Of a DNA stretch of 64,000 bases, positions 11,106 to 22,138 are shown piece after piece. The stretch is from Moniliella sp. 'wahieum' (taxonomy: Eukaryota > Basidiomycota > Moniliellomycetes > Moniliellales > Moniliellaceae). Position numbers and translations under genes: made by a program. Numbering within the stretch: the first letter of the stretch is position 1; each line of letters opens with the position of its first letter. The stretch spans positions 434,001-498,000 of the forward strand of contig RSEE01000027.1 in the NCBI GenBank assembly GCA_003971905.1. The letters are read 5' to 3'. Under the pieces are notes generated by a model. It saw nothing but the letters and a program-made list of their open reading frames with translations, searched no databases and was not told the origin of the DNA.

Positions 11106-12866
11106 TTAGATGTCAAGCTTGCACAGTTGGTCTGTGAACAAGCCGGATGCCTGTGTTGAGTCGGGCACATACCAAAACACGACGGCCGCAATGACCCAGC
11201 AACACATGAGCAGGTACCCTTCCAACCAATTTGACCTTCCGTCCGAGATGGCCGAGTTGGACAATCAAGACCGACAAGAAGAGAAAGATGGAGACAAAAC
11301 GGGTCAAACAGCAAGCTCAACGGCTTGTCGCCACACCACGCAAATGACAACAACGGGATGACAAAGATGGAGATTTGGATCGATGAGCCCACCGCCACGC
11401 CCATGGAGAGGTCGAGCTTGTTCTTGACAGCCACCGTGACGGCCGTGACGTGTTCAGTCGCATTGGATACGATGGGAAGGATGATGAGGCCGATCCAGGT
11501 GCGCGGGCGCCTGCCTGCGACCGCATCGATCGAATCCACGAGCCACTCGCATGTAACAACCAAGACGGTAGAGACGATCAGAGTACCAAGCGCGACCAAG
11601 GCTGAAATCTGGGGAACCTCCTCGTCGTCTTTGTCGGACGGGTCGGGGTGGTCGGGGGGTGGGGCATGCGGGTCGGGCAGGGTAGGATGGAGAATAGTAT
11701 CGGGCGATTTTTCGACAGCTCGGACCCAACCAAGGTCGACTCATTTTCGGCCGCCGTTTCTTCAAACATGTACTTGTGCGACGAGAGGGTAAAGAAAAGG
11801 TAGGCAATGTAGACAGTCAAAAGGATGATGCTAACGCCGCGAGAAAAACTGGAGCACCTTCTTGCGTTCGGATGGATCGGGGATGTTGGGTCCCAACACG
11901 GCGTGGTACCCAGCAGGCGTCAAGACCGACAGGGTGGCCATGACAAGCAAGCTCGAGTTGAGTTGCGCAGCCGTAACGTGGAACGTTTGCTCCTTGTACT
12001 TGAATCCGCCAGCAAAGAAGCACATGCCCAGAACGAGCAGCAGGTTGGACACCGCTGCCCACCAGCGAAGTTGGACAATGGTCAGTTCGCATTGGAAGCA
12101 GGCAATGATGGCCGTGATGAGTTCGACGGCATTGCCCACGTAGCATTGAGCAAGCCACCCAGTGTGTCACCGACCCGCAGTGCGATTTCTTCGGTACCAA
12201 ACGAAAGAAGTTGCGCCAGGGGCATAATGGCAAGGAAGGAGACCACAAACACGGCAATCCCATGGTTCTTAACCGTCTTGTCCGTCTCGGGCAACCCCTT
12301 GTCTTGCGATTGGAAGACAAAGTGAAGCGCCCAGGAGATGGGAATACAGAGCAAGAGAAGGTTGAGCCAGCTAAAGCAGATGACATGCTTGACGCTGTCC
12401 CAGTGAGTGGGCGGAGGCGCAACGGGACGATCGGGGGTGAGGAGTTCGGTGACCGTGCGGGTTACCCGGTGCGTGGCCAAGGCACTATCCGCCGTGGCGC
12501 GACGGGGGATGCCAGCCCCAGGGCCTCCGAGTCCCGGGGGCCGAGACTGTCGTCGCCAGTGCCAAAGCGCTGGGGGCGATTGAACGTAAGCACTGGTGGA
12601 GGAGGGAGGGTGCTGGCGGGGTCGGGCTGGTCGGGTTCCTGGGCGGGAGGCTGGCTGGGGCCTTCCTCGAGGCCGAGGGTTTGGCTCTTGGTGGGCTTGT
12701 GTAAAACGGGATCTGCATCGGTGTGTCTCCGCCGAAGCGACAGTGGCGAGGAAGAGAGGAGGGCAGGGACACGCGATGTGGAGGTAGAGGAGAAGAGAGG
12801 TGTTGGGGTGGCAGGCGACCCGCTCCGCTTGGACGCGCCACGGCGTAGGCTAGACCACAGCCACAC
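11106..12866 (-). CDS. VCX1: Vacuolar Ca2+/H+ exchanger (CaCA/CAX family, Vcx1-like)
   Basis: A multi-pass cation/proton antiporter, expected in the vacuolar membrane, which loads Ca2+ into the vacuole using the proton gradient. A Ser/Pro-rich cytosolic N-terminus (about 12490-12866) is followed by SVKHVICFSWLNLLLLCIPISW. Both family alpha repeats are present: GNAVELITAIIACFQ near 12100-12140 and SNATEHVTAVTVAVKNKLDL near 11390-11470, the second continuing into GVAVGSSIQISIFVIPLL. The end reads NSAISDGRSNWLEGYLLM and closes with a last helix, then DQLCKLDI and a TAA at 11106-11108. At least five frame slips occur (near 12480, 12130, 11830, 11600 and 11300-11240). One is an extra C in a GTC-AAC context inside an invariant segment, suggesting base-call error. 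The start is uncertain: 12866 is the first Met in the N-terminal frame. Confidence 0.93.
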
Positions 12867-12869
12867 CCC

Positions 12870-14709
12870 CTGCGATCGTATGCTCCGGCTTGCTCGAGAT
12901 CAAGCGCCAAGCTTATGTGCACCGTCCCCACATGGCGCGCTGCGGCTGTCTAGCCGCCTTTTGTTGCAGGGCAGCCCGAGCGTCTCGCTGCCCTCTGCCC
13001 TCGCCCGCACCAGCCCGCACCCCAGCAGCATCATCCATCAGTCATCAAGCTCATCGCGCTCATCAAGCACCATCCATCCACCCTACTGGTCGCCACTATC
13101 GGGACTTGCTTATCTCAGCACCCTCCACCACGGCAGCGTAGAGAAGCAACCAGTCTTCGAGCCCGAACAGGTACCACCACCCCACTGCCCCCGCGCCGAG
13201 TCCTGCTGCGAAAGGGGCCAGGGTAAGCGGGTGCAGCCTGGCACAGCCTAGTCCACAGCACTGGTCCACCTGCTACGGGCTGCGAAGCGGCGACCAGCCT
13301 CGCCCATCGTAGCCCAAAGCAGTGCCAGGGGGAGACGAGAGAGAGAAGTGGCACTTCTTGGGCCGAGGCGGACGTATTGCTTAACGCAGAAACATTTGGC
13401 CCAGTACTCGGTCTGAGTACGCACTGCGTACTGAGCCTCTGCCACCCTCCCCCGCAGGCACACCTGGTTATACCATCAAACAGCATTCCACAAAAATCGA
13501 CGTTCCCTGCCCTATATCCGGTGGACGAAAGTACCCAAGGAGCGAGTTCAACTGAACGTTCATGAGCGTTGCACGTTGGACTTCAACTTGAGAGCAATGC
13601 ATGTGATGCAATAGTGATGGCAGGGTATGGGCGGGTACTCCAAGGCCTACCAACACTCGTTCGGACGTTGAGTACTTTAATACTCACCGACCGACTCACC
13701 ACTACCACTCACTGGTCACCACTCACAAGCACTCACCAGACAGCATGTGTGCCTAGGCGGCTTGGCTTTCCCACGATCTGATCTCGCCGATGGGGCTCCT
13801 GGTCGGGCATTCCCGGCAACAAGGAACCAACGTGCCTGTGACATGTATTGCTGTGGGTTAATAGGTAGGGTACATATAGGGCGAGGTGACTTTTGTTGTT
13901 TCATTGAAGGTCCCGAGGGCCTACTGGTACTGAGTGAGAGGGCCTGAGGGCCTGATGAAAGGGCTGCCAGTGGTGATGCATGATGGGAATGACAGCGGTT
14001 GCAGAAGGGTTGTGTCTGCGCTTCTTATTATAGCTGAACCGCGTGTGGGCAGCGAGGGCGAACAAGCCGAGCGGCGGGGGCGGCGCAGAGGGGCGCACAG
14101 ACGCCAGCGGGGGTTGGGTGTGCGCTGGTGTGCCACTGTGGGCGGGCCGAGGGTGCCTGGGCAGCCTGGGCCTGCGTCTGCACCCAAAGCAGTCGGTACT
14201 CCGCCTGCGCACTCACTCAGTACTCAGGACGTACTCAGTACTCAGGTGAGCATGTGACATGTAACATGTAAGTGCCCTGCAGTGCCACGCGCCCAGGGCC
14301 GTATCCGGAGATTGTTTGTGCTGCAGGTGCCGCCGGTCTCAAGACACAGCGCTCGTGCGGGCACGGGAAGCGCCAGGGGCAGTGCGGGCACCAGTAAGAC
14401 AGCGGCACGGCGGAAGTGTCCACTTTGTGCGACCGGCAAGCGCGGCGCGCTACCGCAGTCGCTGCGGCTGGTTGCCCCTGCTGCGCCGTGCTGCATGTCC
14501 GCTGCGTGCTGCCCAAGTGGTGCGTGTGGGGACGGGTCGGGTATCGGGAAGCGGTGGCCACAGGCGGGGGTTCTTTCGACGATGCCAGTCCCGCAGCCGG
14601 AGAAGCATGGCTGCTGACTGCTGGCTGCTGACGCCGACAGCCAACTGACGGCTAAAAGTGCTGCGCTCTGCCTGCGGCCGTCCTGTGCCCCTCCTTTCCT
14701 TCTCGCCCA
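12870..14709. other. Intergenic region between exchanger and RRM/R3H gene
   Basis: This 1.8-kb stretch holds the divergent upstream regions of the minus-strand exchanger and the plus-strand RRM/R3H gene. Open frames on both strands are long because of high GC content but have no domains. GAGTACGCACTGCGTACTGAG-like inverted motifs lie near 13410-13435, and AGTACT and ACATGT heptads near 14215-14270. No RNA gene was recognised. Confidence 0.5.
14215..14270. repeat. Clustered AGTACT and ACATGT heptads
   Basis: CTCAGTACTCAGG and GTACTCAGTACTCAGG (14215-14246) are followed directly by CATGTGACATGTAACATGTAA (14249-14270). Both use a palindromic hexamer separated by one or two bases. The cluster lies upstream of the RRM/R3H gene. 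Confidence 0.7.
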
Positions 14710-14723
14710 CCCCCCCCCCCCCC
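14710..14723 (+). repeat. C14 homopolymer in the leader of the RRM/R3H gene
   Basis: A run of 14 C within a pyrimidine-rich leader, about 31 nt before the likely ATG at 14755. A C16 run sits at a similar distance before the gene at 48990. Either a 5'-leader feature or a site of consensus-length error. Confidence 0.85.
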
Positions 14724-14754
14724 TCACCACCACCAGCCCCCTTCCGCATCCGCC

Positions 14755-16153
14755 ATGCCCACCCCTCCATCTGCGTATTCCAGCACCACACCCCCTACGA
14801 GGCCTCCGCCCCCTCGGACCCCGTCAGCCCCACCCACGTCTTTAGCGCCAGCACCCTCCCGCGCTCTCTCGACCCGCCCGCCCGCGCGAGCCTCGACAGT
14901 GTCTTTGCCTACTCCCCTGCCCCCCTGTCCGCCACACCTCTGTCTCCACTGGCCCGCGCTGGGCCGCGTCGATCGACAATCTGCGTGGTGCCTCGCAGAC
15001 GCAAGCCTCGCATTATGCGTACTCGGGGTACCCCTACCCTTATGGCGATCCGGCCGCGGCCTTGGCTCAAGCGGGTGCCGACGACGACATTATTCCCAAC
15101 GCGATTGTCATCAAGAACATTCCCTTTAGCTTGCCTAAGGAGGCGCTCTCGGCGCTCATGGCCGAGCTAAGGCTGCCCCAGCCGTACGCATTCAACTACC
15201 ACTTTGATCAGGGCCTGTTCCGTGGCTTGGCCTTTGCTAATTTCCACTCGGCCGAGGAGGCGGACCAGGTGGTGGTGGCGCTGCAGGGCTTTGATGTGGC
15301 GGGCCGCAAGCTCAAGACCGAATACAAGAAAGTACTTCAGGCCGGGGGGAAAAGGAACGGATCGAGAAGGAGAAAGCCCTGAAGCGCATGCAATCCCTCC
15401 AGATGGAAAAGGACAATGAACAACGTCGGCGCCAACGGCTTAATGCGCTGCAGATTGGGCTTCCCTCGCTGGATCCCCATCCTGCGTCGTACTCGCCGCT
15501 TACCTCGACCCCTGTCACCTCGTCGCTGGGCATAAGCGGTGTGCCGGCCACGAACGCGGCGGCGCCGTCTGGATCCCCGCTCATTTGCATTCCAGGCAAG
15601 AAAGATGAGCTGAACATGAACGACCCGACCACCTTGGACATTTACTCGCGCGTGGTCATCTTTCAAGACGATCGGATGCGCGACGAGTTGGCATTTAGCA
15701 AGTCTCTGTCACCGCTGGAGCGGAGAGTGGTCCACCTGGTCGCTCAGCGGCTCAGCCTGTTCCACTATTCGAGGGGTGGGAGAAGAACGCTGTGTGGTAG
15801 TGAGCAAGGTTGAGCCACCTAACCGCGTCCGCACCCAGTCAAGCCAAACCCGCCGTCTGCGGACTAAACCGTCCACGTCAACGCTGCCTGGCACGCCGAA
15901 TGCGGCGGCGGGCGCGCTACCGTATGGCCCTGTTCCGGACCTGGTCGCGTCCCAAGCACGAATCAATTCGATGCGCAGCTTTGCCGCCCTGCGCCGAGCT
16001 GCTGGCAGCTCCTACGTTCGTGATGCCCCGCCCGCGCTGCCGGAACCCAGTGCACTGCCATCGCTCTTGGCCGACTTGCGGTTGGATCCGACGTCGGACC
16101 CGCCGCGGCAGACCGATGGGTCCAGCCCCCAGCCGGTCGCGACGCGGGTGTGA
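14755..16153 (+). CDS. RRM and R3H domain protein (Pin4/Cip1-like)
   Basis: A cytoplasmic RNA-binding protein; fission-yeast Cip1/Cip2 and budding-yeast Pin4 share this layout and act in stress and cell-cycle RNA control (family knowledge). A Ser/Pro-rich N-terminus leads to a Tyr-rich YAYSGYPYPYGD segment near 15015-15050. An RRM follows at about 15090-15345: NAIVIKNIPF is RNP2-like and RGLAFANF is RNP1-like. A charged KERIEKEKALKRMQSLQMEK-like helix comes next, then an R3H domain at about 15715-15850 (ERRVVHLVAQRLSLFHYSRG, continuing GEGEERCVVVSK). The tail ends at 16153. Frames shift near 14960, 15060, 15350 and 15770. The ATG at 14755 is the first in a suitable leader, but the phase of the N-terminus is unsure. 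An assignment only to a generic R3H/RRM protein cannot be excluded. Confidence 0.8.
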
Positions 16154-17214
16154 ACGTCAAGGGCAGAGCTCTTGTCTTTCTACTTAGCATGAACGATGGG
16201 GACGACTTTGAGCCGTCGCGCTACCGCTCTGCCTAGATACAGATACCGAGATACTTGATACGACCGACCAACACCTTGCGTTTTTTCCCCTCTGATCACG
16301 ATGCCGTTTTCTTTTGTTTCTTTACGACCGTTGAACGTGTCCTTGTTATCGGGCTCCGTATGGCCTCATATGCCCCTCGCCCCTCCTCTCGCCGTCCCTC
16401 TTTGACTCATTTTCACGCCCTGCCCCTGCATTTTCCCCTTCCCGCTTCGGTTTACACTTTTATGATTCCACTCATGCACGTGGTTCGGCTCTCTGCCCCA
16501 AAGGGGCAAGGGTGCCGACCCCGCAAGGTATGAGACTGATATGGCACAGGGCGCCACACAGGTCCGCATACGCATATCGATAGCCACATAGCCAATAACC
16601 AGTTTGACACGGACCCTTCAGCCGCGGCTTGGGGAGTTAGAGAGGGCGGGGTTGCAGGAGATGCCTTTTTCACTTCAGTTAGCATAACATCATGCAGTTG
16701 CCTCTCTTCAAGCTTCACACCTCCCAACGTTCCGCTGCGTACGGTGCTACGCCGGAAAGTTTGCCCGAACCAGCTCAATGCTGCCTCTTCAAGAGCCGAA
16801 CGTAGCTGTGTTGATTGGGGTGCCGGGGTCCTTGTTGCTCGGATCGAGGAAGCTTGTTCCAGTGGACTTGGGACGTCCAAGGCTCAGGGAGCACTAAGGA
16901 GCAGGAGGAGAGGATGGGCAATGGAATGTGCCGGTGGGTGCGTCCATGCCAGTGGGTTTAACGTTTATGATGTCCAGTAGGAGAAATGGGGGATCGCCTC
17001 CGCCGTCAGATGGACGGTGCCAGGTTAACTGATGGCGCGTATAATTGTCAGACCAAAAGCGCTATAGCAAAACCTCAGATCTTCTACAACGCCAGTAACG
17101 CAGATTGTGAGAAGGATCATAATATACGCATGACGACTGAGCATGTCTGGATGGCATAGCATTTCTGCTGTCTACGGGCAGCGTTGCAAAGGGAATGGAC
17201 AGGAGGGTGACGCA
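16154..17214. other. 3' intergenic region between convergent genes
   Basis: About 1 kb between the ends of the RRM/R3H gene (plus) and RRP3 (minus). Pyrimidine-rich sequence at 16260-16480 probably includes the 3' untranslated region of the upstream gene. No coding frame with a domain was found. Confidence 0.55.
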
Positions 17215-18771
17215 TTAGTACTGACGGATCTTTTTGTTGTTTTTGGTGGGCTTTGCCTTGCCTCGCATTGGTTTACCATCGCGCGAGTCTTCATCGCGGT
17301 CCATTGCGTCCCATTTCGATTCCTTGTGTTTCCTCTTATGCTTCCCGCCCGTCATGGCTTGATCTTTCAGATCGAGCTTGGCTCGCCGACCCGCCTCAGC
17401 AACCCGCTCGGCCAACATGAGGATCGCATCCGTATCGTTCCCACCTGGGTACAGACTCAACTTGACCCCAATCGCAGCCTCGATTCGTTGCAGCAACTCC
17501 ACGTCGTACTGCGAAACCAGCGACACTGCCTTTCCCGACCGACCGGCACGAGCGGTCCGTCCAACACGGTGAATGTAGTCCTTGGAGTTTCCGGGCAAGT
17601 CATAGTTGACTACCAAGTCCACCGCGGGGATGTCGAGCCCGCGTGCAGCCACATCTGTTGCCACCAAAATGCGTGGTCCCCCCGACGCACCGGCGCTACC
17701 CCCGCGGAAGCGCTGGAGGGCGGCAAGACGAGCCTCTTGAGGCATACTTCCATGCAATGGAATGGCCCCAAATCCCAGGATGCGCAACAAGGTGGCAATC
17801 CGCTGGGCGTCCGAGACTGTGCGAGTAAATACAATGGTGGAAGCGGCCGCGTTTTCGTTGGCCAGCCAGACCAGGTACACCTCCTTACGCTCGTGGGGCA
17901 TGAAAAGGTAGTACTGAGTAAGATTATCGGCAGTGCGCTGGTCGCCTTTGATGTCAACCCGCACGGGTTTGTGTAGACTGGCACGTTGCAGGCGTGCGAC
18001 CTTGGTCGTCATCGTCGCACTGAACATCATCGTCGTCCGATCGCGCGGGAGAGAGGAGAGCAGTTTGTCGATGATCGGACCAAAATCGAGGTCCAGCAAA
18101 CGGTCCGCTTCGTCGAGAACAAGGTACTTGAGCTTTCGTAGACTGAACCCCTTTGTGTTTTCTAGATGATCTTGCAAGCGACCTGGCGTGGCAATGACTA
18201 CATGCGGTTTCTTGGAGAGCGCAATCGATTGCTGCATCATGTCCATGCCACCGACAAGGGTGGCGGTGCGGACCTGGATTTGTGAGCCAAGCGCTTCAAT
18301 TTGTTGGCCAATCTGGTACGCCAACTCACTGTAGAAAAGGGTTAAGACGGTTAGAATCCCCTTGCGCACAGTGGGGAGGGAGCGTACGCACCGAGTTGGT
18401 GCCAGAACACAGGCAAACAGCTCTTGTGGCGCATTCCACAATGCTTGCAGGACAGGGATGGAAAAGGCGGCTGTCTTGCCCGAGCCGGTCTGGGCAAGAC
18501 CAATAACGTCACTTCCCTGGAGGGCAGCTGGGATAGCCTTGGCCTGGATGGGGGTGGGCGCCTTGAAACCTAGGGCGGTACAGGCCTCGCAGATGGGCTC
18601 GATCACGCCTAGCTCCTTGAATGTCTGAGCGGCGGGTGGGGCGTCTTCCCCCGCTTCCGAGCCTGATGTTGAGCTAGATGCATGGGAGAGATACGCGTCC
18701 TCTTCGGGGGTTCCCTCCCGCGAGGCAGATGGCTGCGGGGCAGGGGCCGGCTTGAGCGGTTTGAAAGCCAT
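17215..18771 (-). CDS. RRP3: DEAD-box ATP-dependent rRNA helicase Rrp3 (DDX47)
   Basis: A nucleolar RNA helicase needed for 35S pre-rRNA cleavage and 18S rRNA maturation. This is the best preserved gene here: one continuous frame of 518 codons. An acidic N-terminus precedes the Q-motif region FKELGV...[10 protein letters not shown]. Then come AQTGSGKT (motif I), LAPTR (Ia), TPGRL, DEAD in [12 protein letters not shown] in [24 protein letters not shown] and [11 protein letters not shown] (VI). The tail is Lys-rich. An in-phase 63-nt intron at 18329-18391 (gtgcgt...cttaac...ctacag) interrupts motif Ia. Removing it restores APTRELAYQI, so the real product is about 497 residues. The start at 18771 fits the family length. 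The gene is divergent from ARB1, another ribosome-biogenesis gene. Confidence 0.97.
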   Translation of the reverse strand: MAFKPLKPAPAPQPSASREGTPEEDAYLSHASSSTSGSEAGEDAPPAAQTFKELGVIEPICEACTALGFKAPTPIQAKAIPAALQGSDVIGLAQTGSGKTAAFSIPVLQALWNAPQELFACVLAPTRCVRSLPTVRKGILTVLTLFYSELAYQIGQQIEALGSQIQVRTATLVGGMDMMQQSIALSKKPHVVIATPGRLQDHLENTKGFSLRKLKYLVLDEADRLLDLDFGPIIDKLLSSLPRDRTTMMFSATMTTKVARLQRASLHKPVRVDIKGDQRTADNLTQYYLFMPHERKEVYLVWLANENAAASTIVFTRTVSDAQRIATLLRILGFGAIPLHGSMPQEARLAALQRFRGGSAGASGGPRILVATDVAARGLDIPAVDLVVNYDLPGNSKDYIHRVGRTARAGRSGKAVSLVSQYDVELLQRIEAAIGVKLSLYPGGNDTDAILMLAERVAEAGRRAKLDLKDQAMTGGKHKRKHKESKWDAMDRDEDSRDGKPMRGKAKPTKNNKKIRQY

Positions 18772-19117
18772 GGTACGACGGTGTTGCTAGATATGCCGGG
18801 TGCCAAACGCCAGGTGTGGGAGGCGCAGAAATTTGGTGCTCGTGCCAAAAATCCCCAGACAAAAACGGCAATTTCAAATGCTGGTCCGGGTAAAGTGGTT
18901 CGGTGCAAAGGCCGGGGACATAATCCCAAAGTCCGCTTGAAGAATCGAGCAGTTCCGCTGTCTACTAAAATTTGTAACGCACCTTGCCGCACTGCCCCTG
19001 TGCGGCCAGGTGGTCCCTGCCCCAGTTGCTGTTCCAAAATCGGACCGGGGCCCCTCCTGGCCGCGTCGAAAGCCCAGTTTGCCACTTCTTCCCCACCACC
19101 TGCTCTTTCTGCCCACT
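18772..19117. promoter_or_regulatory. Shared divergent promoter region of RRP3 and ARB1
   Basis: A 346-bp gap between two divergent ribosome-biogenesis genes. It contains GAAATTTGG at 18828-18836 and TAAAATTTG at 18966-18974. Both resemble the core of the yeast ribosomal-RNA-processing element (AAAAATTT), a known promoter signal of such genes. A pyrimidine-rich leader (CTTCTTCCCCACCACCTG) lies just before the ARB1 ATG. Function is inferred from position and resemblance only. Confidence 0.4.
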
Positions 19118-20979
19118 ATGGTCTCCGCTTCCAAGGCAAAGCGCCAAGCCGAGAAGGCCGCCAAGAACCCCAAGGACTCCAGTTCGTCTAAGACGTCCAA
19201 GTCGAAGAGCTCCAAGGCCTCTAAGAGCACCGAGGCCACGGCTCCCGACGAGGATGCCGCCGACCAGATGAAGAAGCTGGAGCTCGCTACCGATCGCAAT
19301 GTCGGGTGTGCTTACCTCCGATGTTCAGTCGCGCGACGTGCACATCGACAACTTTACCATGTCCTTCCACGGTCGCCTCCTGCTGGACGGCGCCTCTATC
19401 ACGCTCAACTACGGCCAACGCTATGGCCTGTTGGGCGAGAATGGATCGGGCAAGACGACGTTGCTAGAGTCGATCAATGCTCGCGATGTCGAGATTCCCG
19501 AGCACATTGATATCCACCTTGTCCAGGGCGAGGTGGAGCCTTCGGACATGAACGCGCTCGAGTACTGTATTGCTTACGCGAAGGAAAAGGTGGAGAAGTT
19601 GGAGAAGCGGATCGAAGACATTTCGGCTTCGGACGATGTGGACGAGTTGCTGATTGAGTCTATGTACGAGAGCTGGATGCCCTGGACCCTTCTACTTTTG
19701 AGGCCAAGGCTTCTTCCATCCTTCACGGTCTTGGCTTCACCGTGCAGTCGATGAAGAAGCCCACGAAGGACTTGTCTGGTGGCTGGCGTATGCGTGTCTC
19801 GCTTGCCCGGGCTCTTTTCATCAAGCCTCACATGCTCCTCCTCGATGAGCCCACAAACCACTTGGATCTCGGGAGTGTTGTGTGGCTTGAGGCCTACCTC
19901 GCCAAGTACCCGAACATTCTCGTTCTCACGTCCCACTCCGCCGACTTTATGGATGAGGTGTGCACCAACATCATTGACTTGACGATGGACAAACAACTGG
20001 TCTACTATGGTGGTAACTACTCGACGTATGTGCGAGTGAAGAAGGAGAACGAGGTGAACCAGATGAAAGCGTACTACAAGCAGCAGGAGGAAATCGCCAA
20101 GATCAAGCGTTTCATTGCCTCAGCCGGTACTTACGCCAACCTTGTCAAACAAGCCCAGTCCAAACAAAAGATCATCGACAAGATGGAGGCGGCGGGCCTG
20201 ATTCAGCCGGTCCGGGAGCCGAAGAAGCTGCGGTTCAACTTTGAGGATGTGGCACGTCTGCCGCCACCCAACATTGCCTTTTCCGATGTGGCCTTCTCCT
20301 ATTCGGGTAAGAAGGAGGACTATCTCTACAAGGGTCTTGAGCTGGCTGTCGACATGGACTCCCGCGTTGCGATCGTTGGTGCCAACGGAACGGGCAAGTC
20401 GACCTTGCTGAACCTGATGACGGGCGCCCTGACGCCCGTCGAAGGCACGGTCAACCGGCATCCGTCAATCAAGCTGGCCAAGTACTCCCAGCACTCGGCC
20501 GACCAACTGCCATATGACAAGAGTCCACTCGAGTACATGGAAAGCAAGTACTCTCAAAAGTTCCCCAACAAGGAGGTTCAATTGGCGTGGCCAGATTGGC
20601 CGCTTTGGCCTGACTGGCTCCCACCAAACGTCCCCCATTCGCACCCTGTCGGACGGGTTGCGGAACCGGGTGGTATTCTCCAATTGGCCATGGAGTCGCC
20701 CCACATCATTCTCCTCGACGAGCCCACAACCACTTGGACATGACCTCGATTGACGCCCTGGCTCAGGCCATCAATGAATTCTCCGGCGGCGTGGTGATTG
20801 TCTCCCACGACTTCCGCTTGCTCAAGGCTGTGGCCAAGGACATTTGGGAGGTGCGCGATGGACGGATTGTGAACCTGACCAAGGAGGAGAACATGGACAT
20901 TGAGGCTTACAAGAAGAGGCTTCATTCGGAAACGGCCGAACAGATCAAGAAGGCCGAGCTGCTCACCAAGCGGAGCTAG
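19118..20979 (+). CDS. ARB1: ABC-F ATPase Arb1 (ribosome biogenesis and export factor)
   Basis: A soluble twin-ABC ATPase without membrane segments, which shuttles between nucleus and cytoplasm and helps 40S and 60S maturation (known for yeast Arb1 and human ABCF2). The start at 19118 gives the typical [17 protein letters not shown]-terminus. Domain 1 has Walker A GENGSGKT (19434-19457), signature LSGGWRMR and DEPTNHLD near 19840-19870. The linker carries [20 protein letters not shown]. Domain 2 has GANGTGKS (20378-20401), the Arb1-type signature [11 protein letters not shown] near 20650, and a split DEPTNHLDM. Frame slips occur near 19300, 19675, 20585, 20685 and 20735. Two of them (TCTCC-AATTGG and CCCA-CAACC) are explained by one missing C inside invariant sequence, so the gene is probably intact in the organism. 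The tail ends in [10 protein letters not shown]. Confidence 0.97.
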
Positions 20980-22138
20980 ATCTTCCTCTCTTCTTCTCCT
21001 CACCGAGTGCTTCGGTTCCTTCTTTCCACCAGTACCTTGCCGCATCGGTACCTATGCATGCACCGTGTTGCTGGCGATTAACAACACGCATTGTCCTTCA
21101 CGCCTACTTATGAGCACCTTGGTGAGAGTCATCATCAACTGCAATGGTCACGGCGAACTTCTCGTGCGATCTAGCAATAAATGTTGCGAAGAAAACCATC
21201 TATTAAAAATGGATAAGCTGGTGGAGCAGCAGAGATATAGACGAATAAATGGCTCCAGCTGCAAGAAGGCGAAAGAAAAAGGCAAAAAGACAATAACAAC
21301 GAGCTTGAGGAAGAACGCAGCGGCTTACTGACCACCCGACCATGCCTGTGGGGGTGAGGTATGGAAGAGCTGTGCGGGTCATTCGTGGTTACCTACTGTT
21401 TTGCGAGATGTGTGGCAGCAAGAAAAGTACATGTCAAAAGGACAAAAGAAAAAGATAACCGGCCTCTAAGGTATATAAGGCCCAATAGGTCTAAGGCATA
21501 TAACACCCTAAGTTCTAGCACTTATATAGGCCCTTTCGGCCTTTCAGGCTTAGAAGGCCATAGGCCTTCGGTCTATCTTCTTCCGTCCTATACATACGCA
21601 TGGACATACCCTGCTCTGCTCCGCTCGGAGAGACACACATGTGATTCTCACGTACGGGTTGGTGCGAATCACGCCTGTCTAGCGTACATACTCGTATCAT
21701 ATCGTGCTCAGTGTGGGACTCGGTGGGTGTATTTGGTGCATACACGCGCCTAGCGTAACTGTACAGCAAAAGGATGTTTGCGGGAGAATCGTGGCATGAG
21801 ACACGCCCTCTCCTACGGGACGTTTTGTAAAGACGGTCCGTCACGCGTCACTCGCCACTAATCACTACGTCACATACTCGCCCCTTGGCCTACACCTCCA
21901 ACTTGTTCAAGCTTGATCTCGATAATCGCTGATCCATCATTGATGAGATAGATGGCCTTTGCTTTGTCCATTGCTCCACCTTGTCACAGGTCTTTCCTTC
22001 ACCGTACCCGCCACCACCTCGGTCACGCCACCCTGCCTTCCCTTTTACCTATTCCCCCATCCCACCATCCCCGCCTCGTTCGCATCATCCTATCATGGGT
22101 GCAAACGACATGCGGGCAACGGCGATGGAAGTTCCTTC
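20980..22138. other. Intergenic region; no gene recognised
   Basis: The 3' flank of ARB1 and 5' flank of the zinc-finger regulator. It has TATATAGG-type AT-rich motifs and AGGCC/GGCCT palindromes around 21470-21560. Short frames at 21361-21753 have no domain. A long pyrimidine-rich leader (21960-22080) precedes the next gene. Confidence 0.55.

Noticed and set aside
12211..13251. A 346-codon plus-strand open frame opposite the Ca2+ exchanger gene.
   Set aside because: It is antisense to clear exchanger motifs and is Arg/Ser/Gly/Pro-rich, as expected for the complement of a GC-rich coding strand. No domain.
17143..17976. A 277-codon plus-strand open frame opposite RRP3.
   Set aside because: It overlaps the intact helicase gene on the other strand; its composition follows from the helicase codons.
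20640..20690. The [11 protein letters not shown] signature of ARB1 as a degenerate ABC motif.
   Set aside because: As I recall, this variant is normal for the second domain of Arb1/ABCF2, so it is not a sign of decay.
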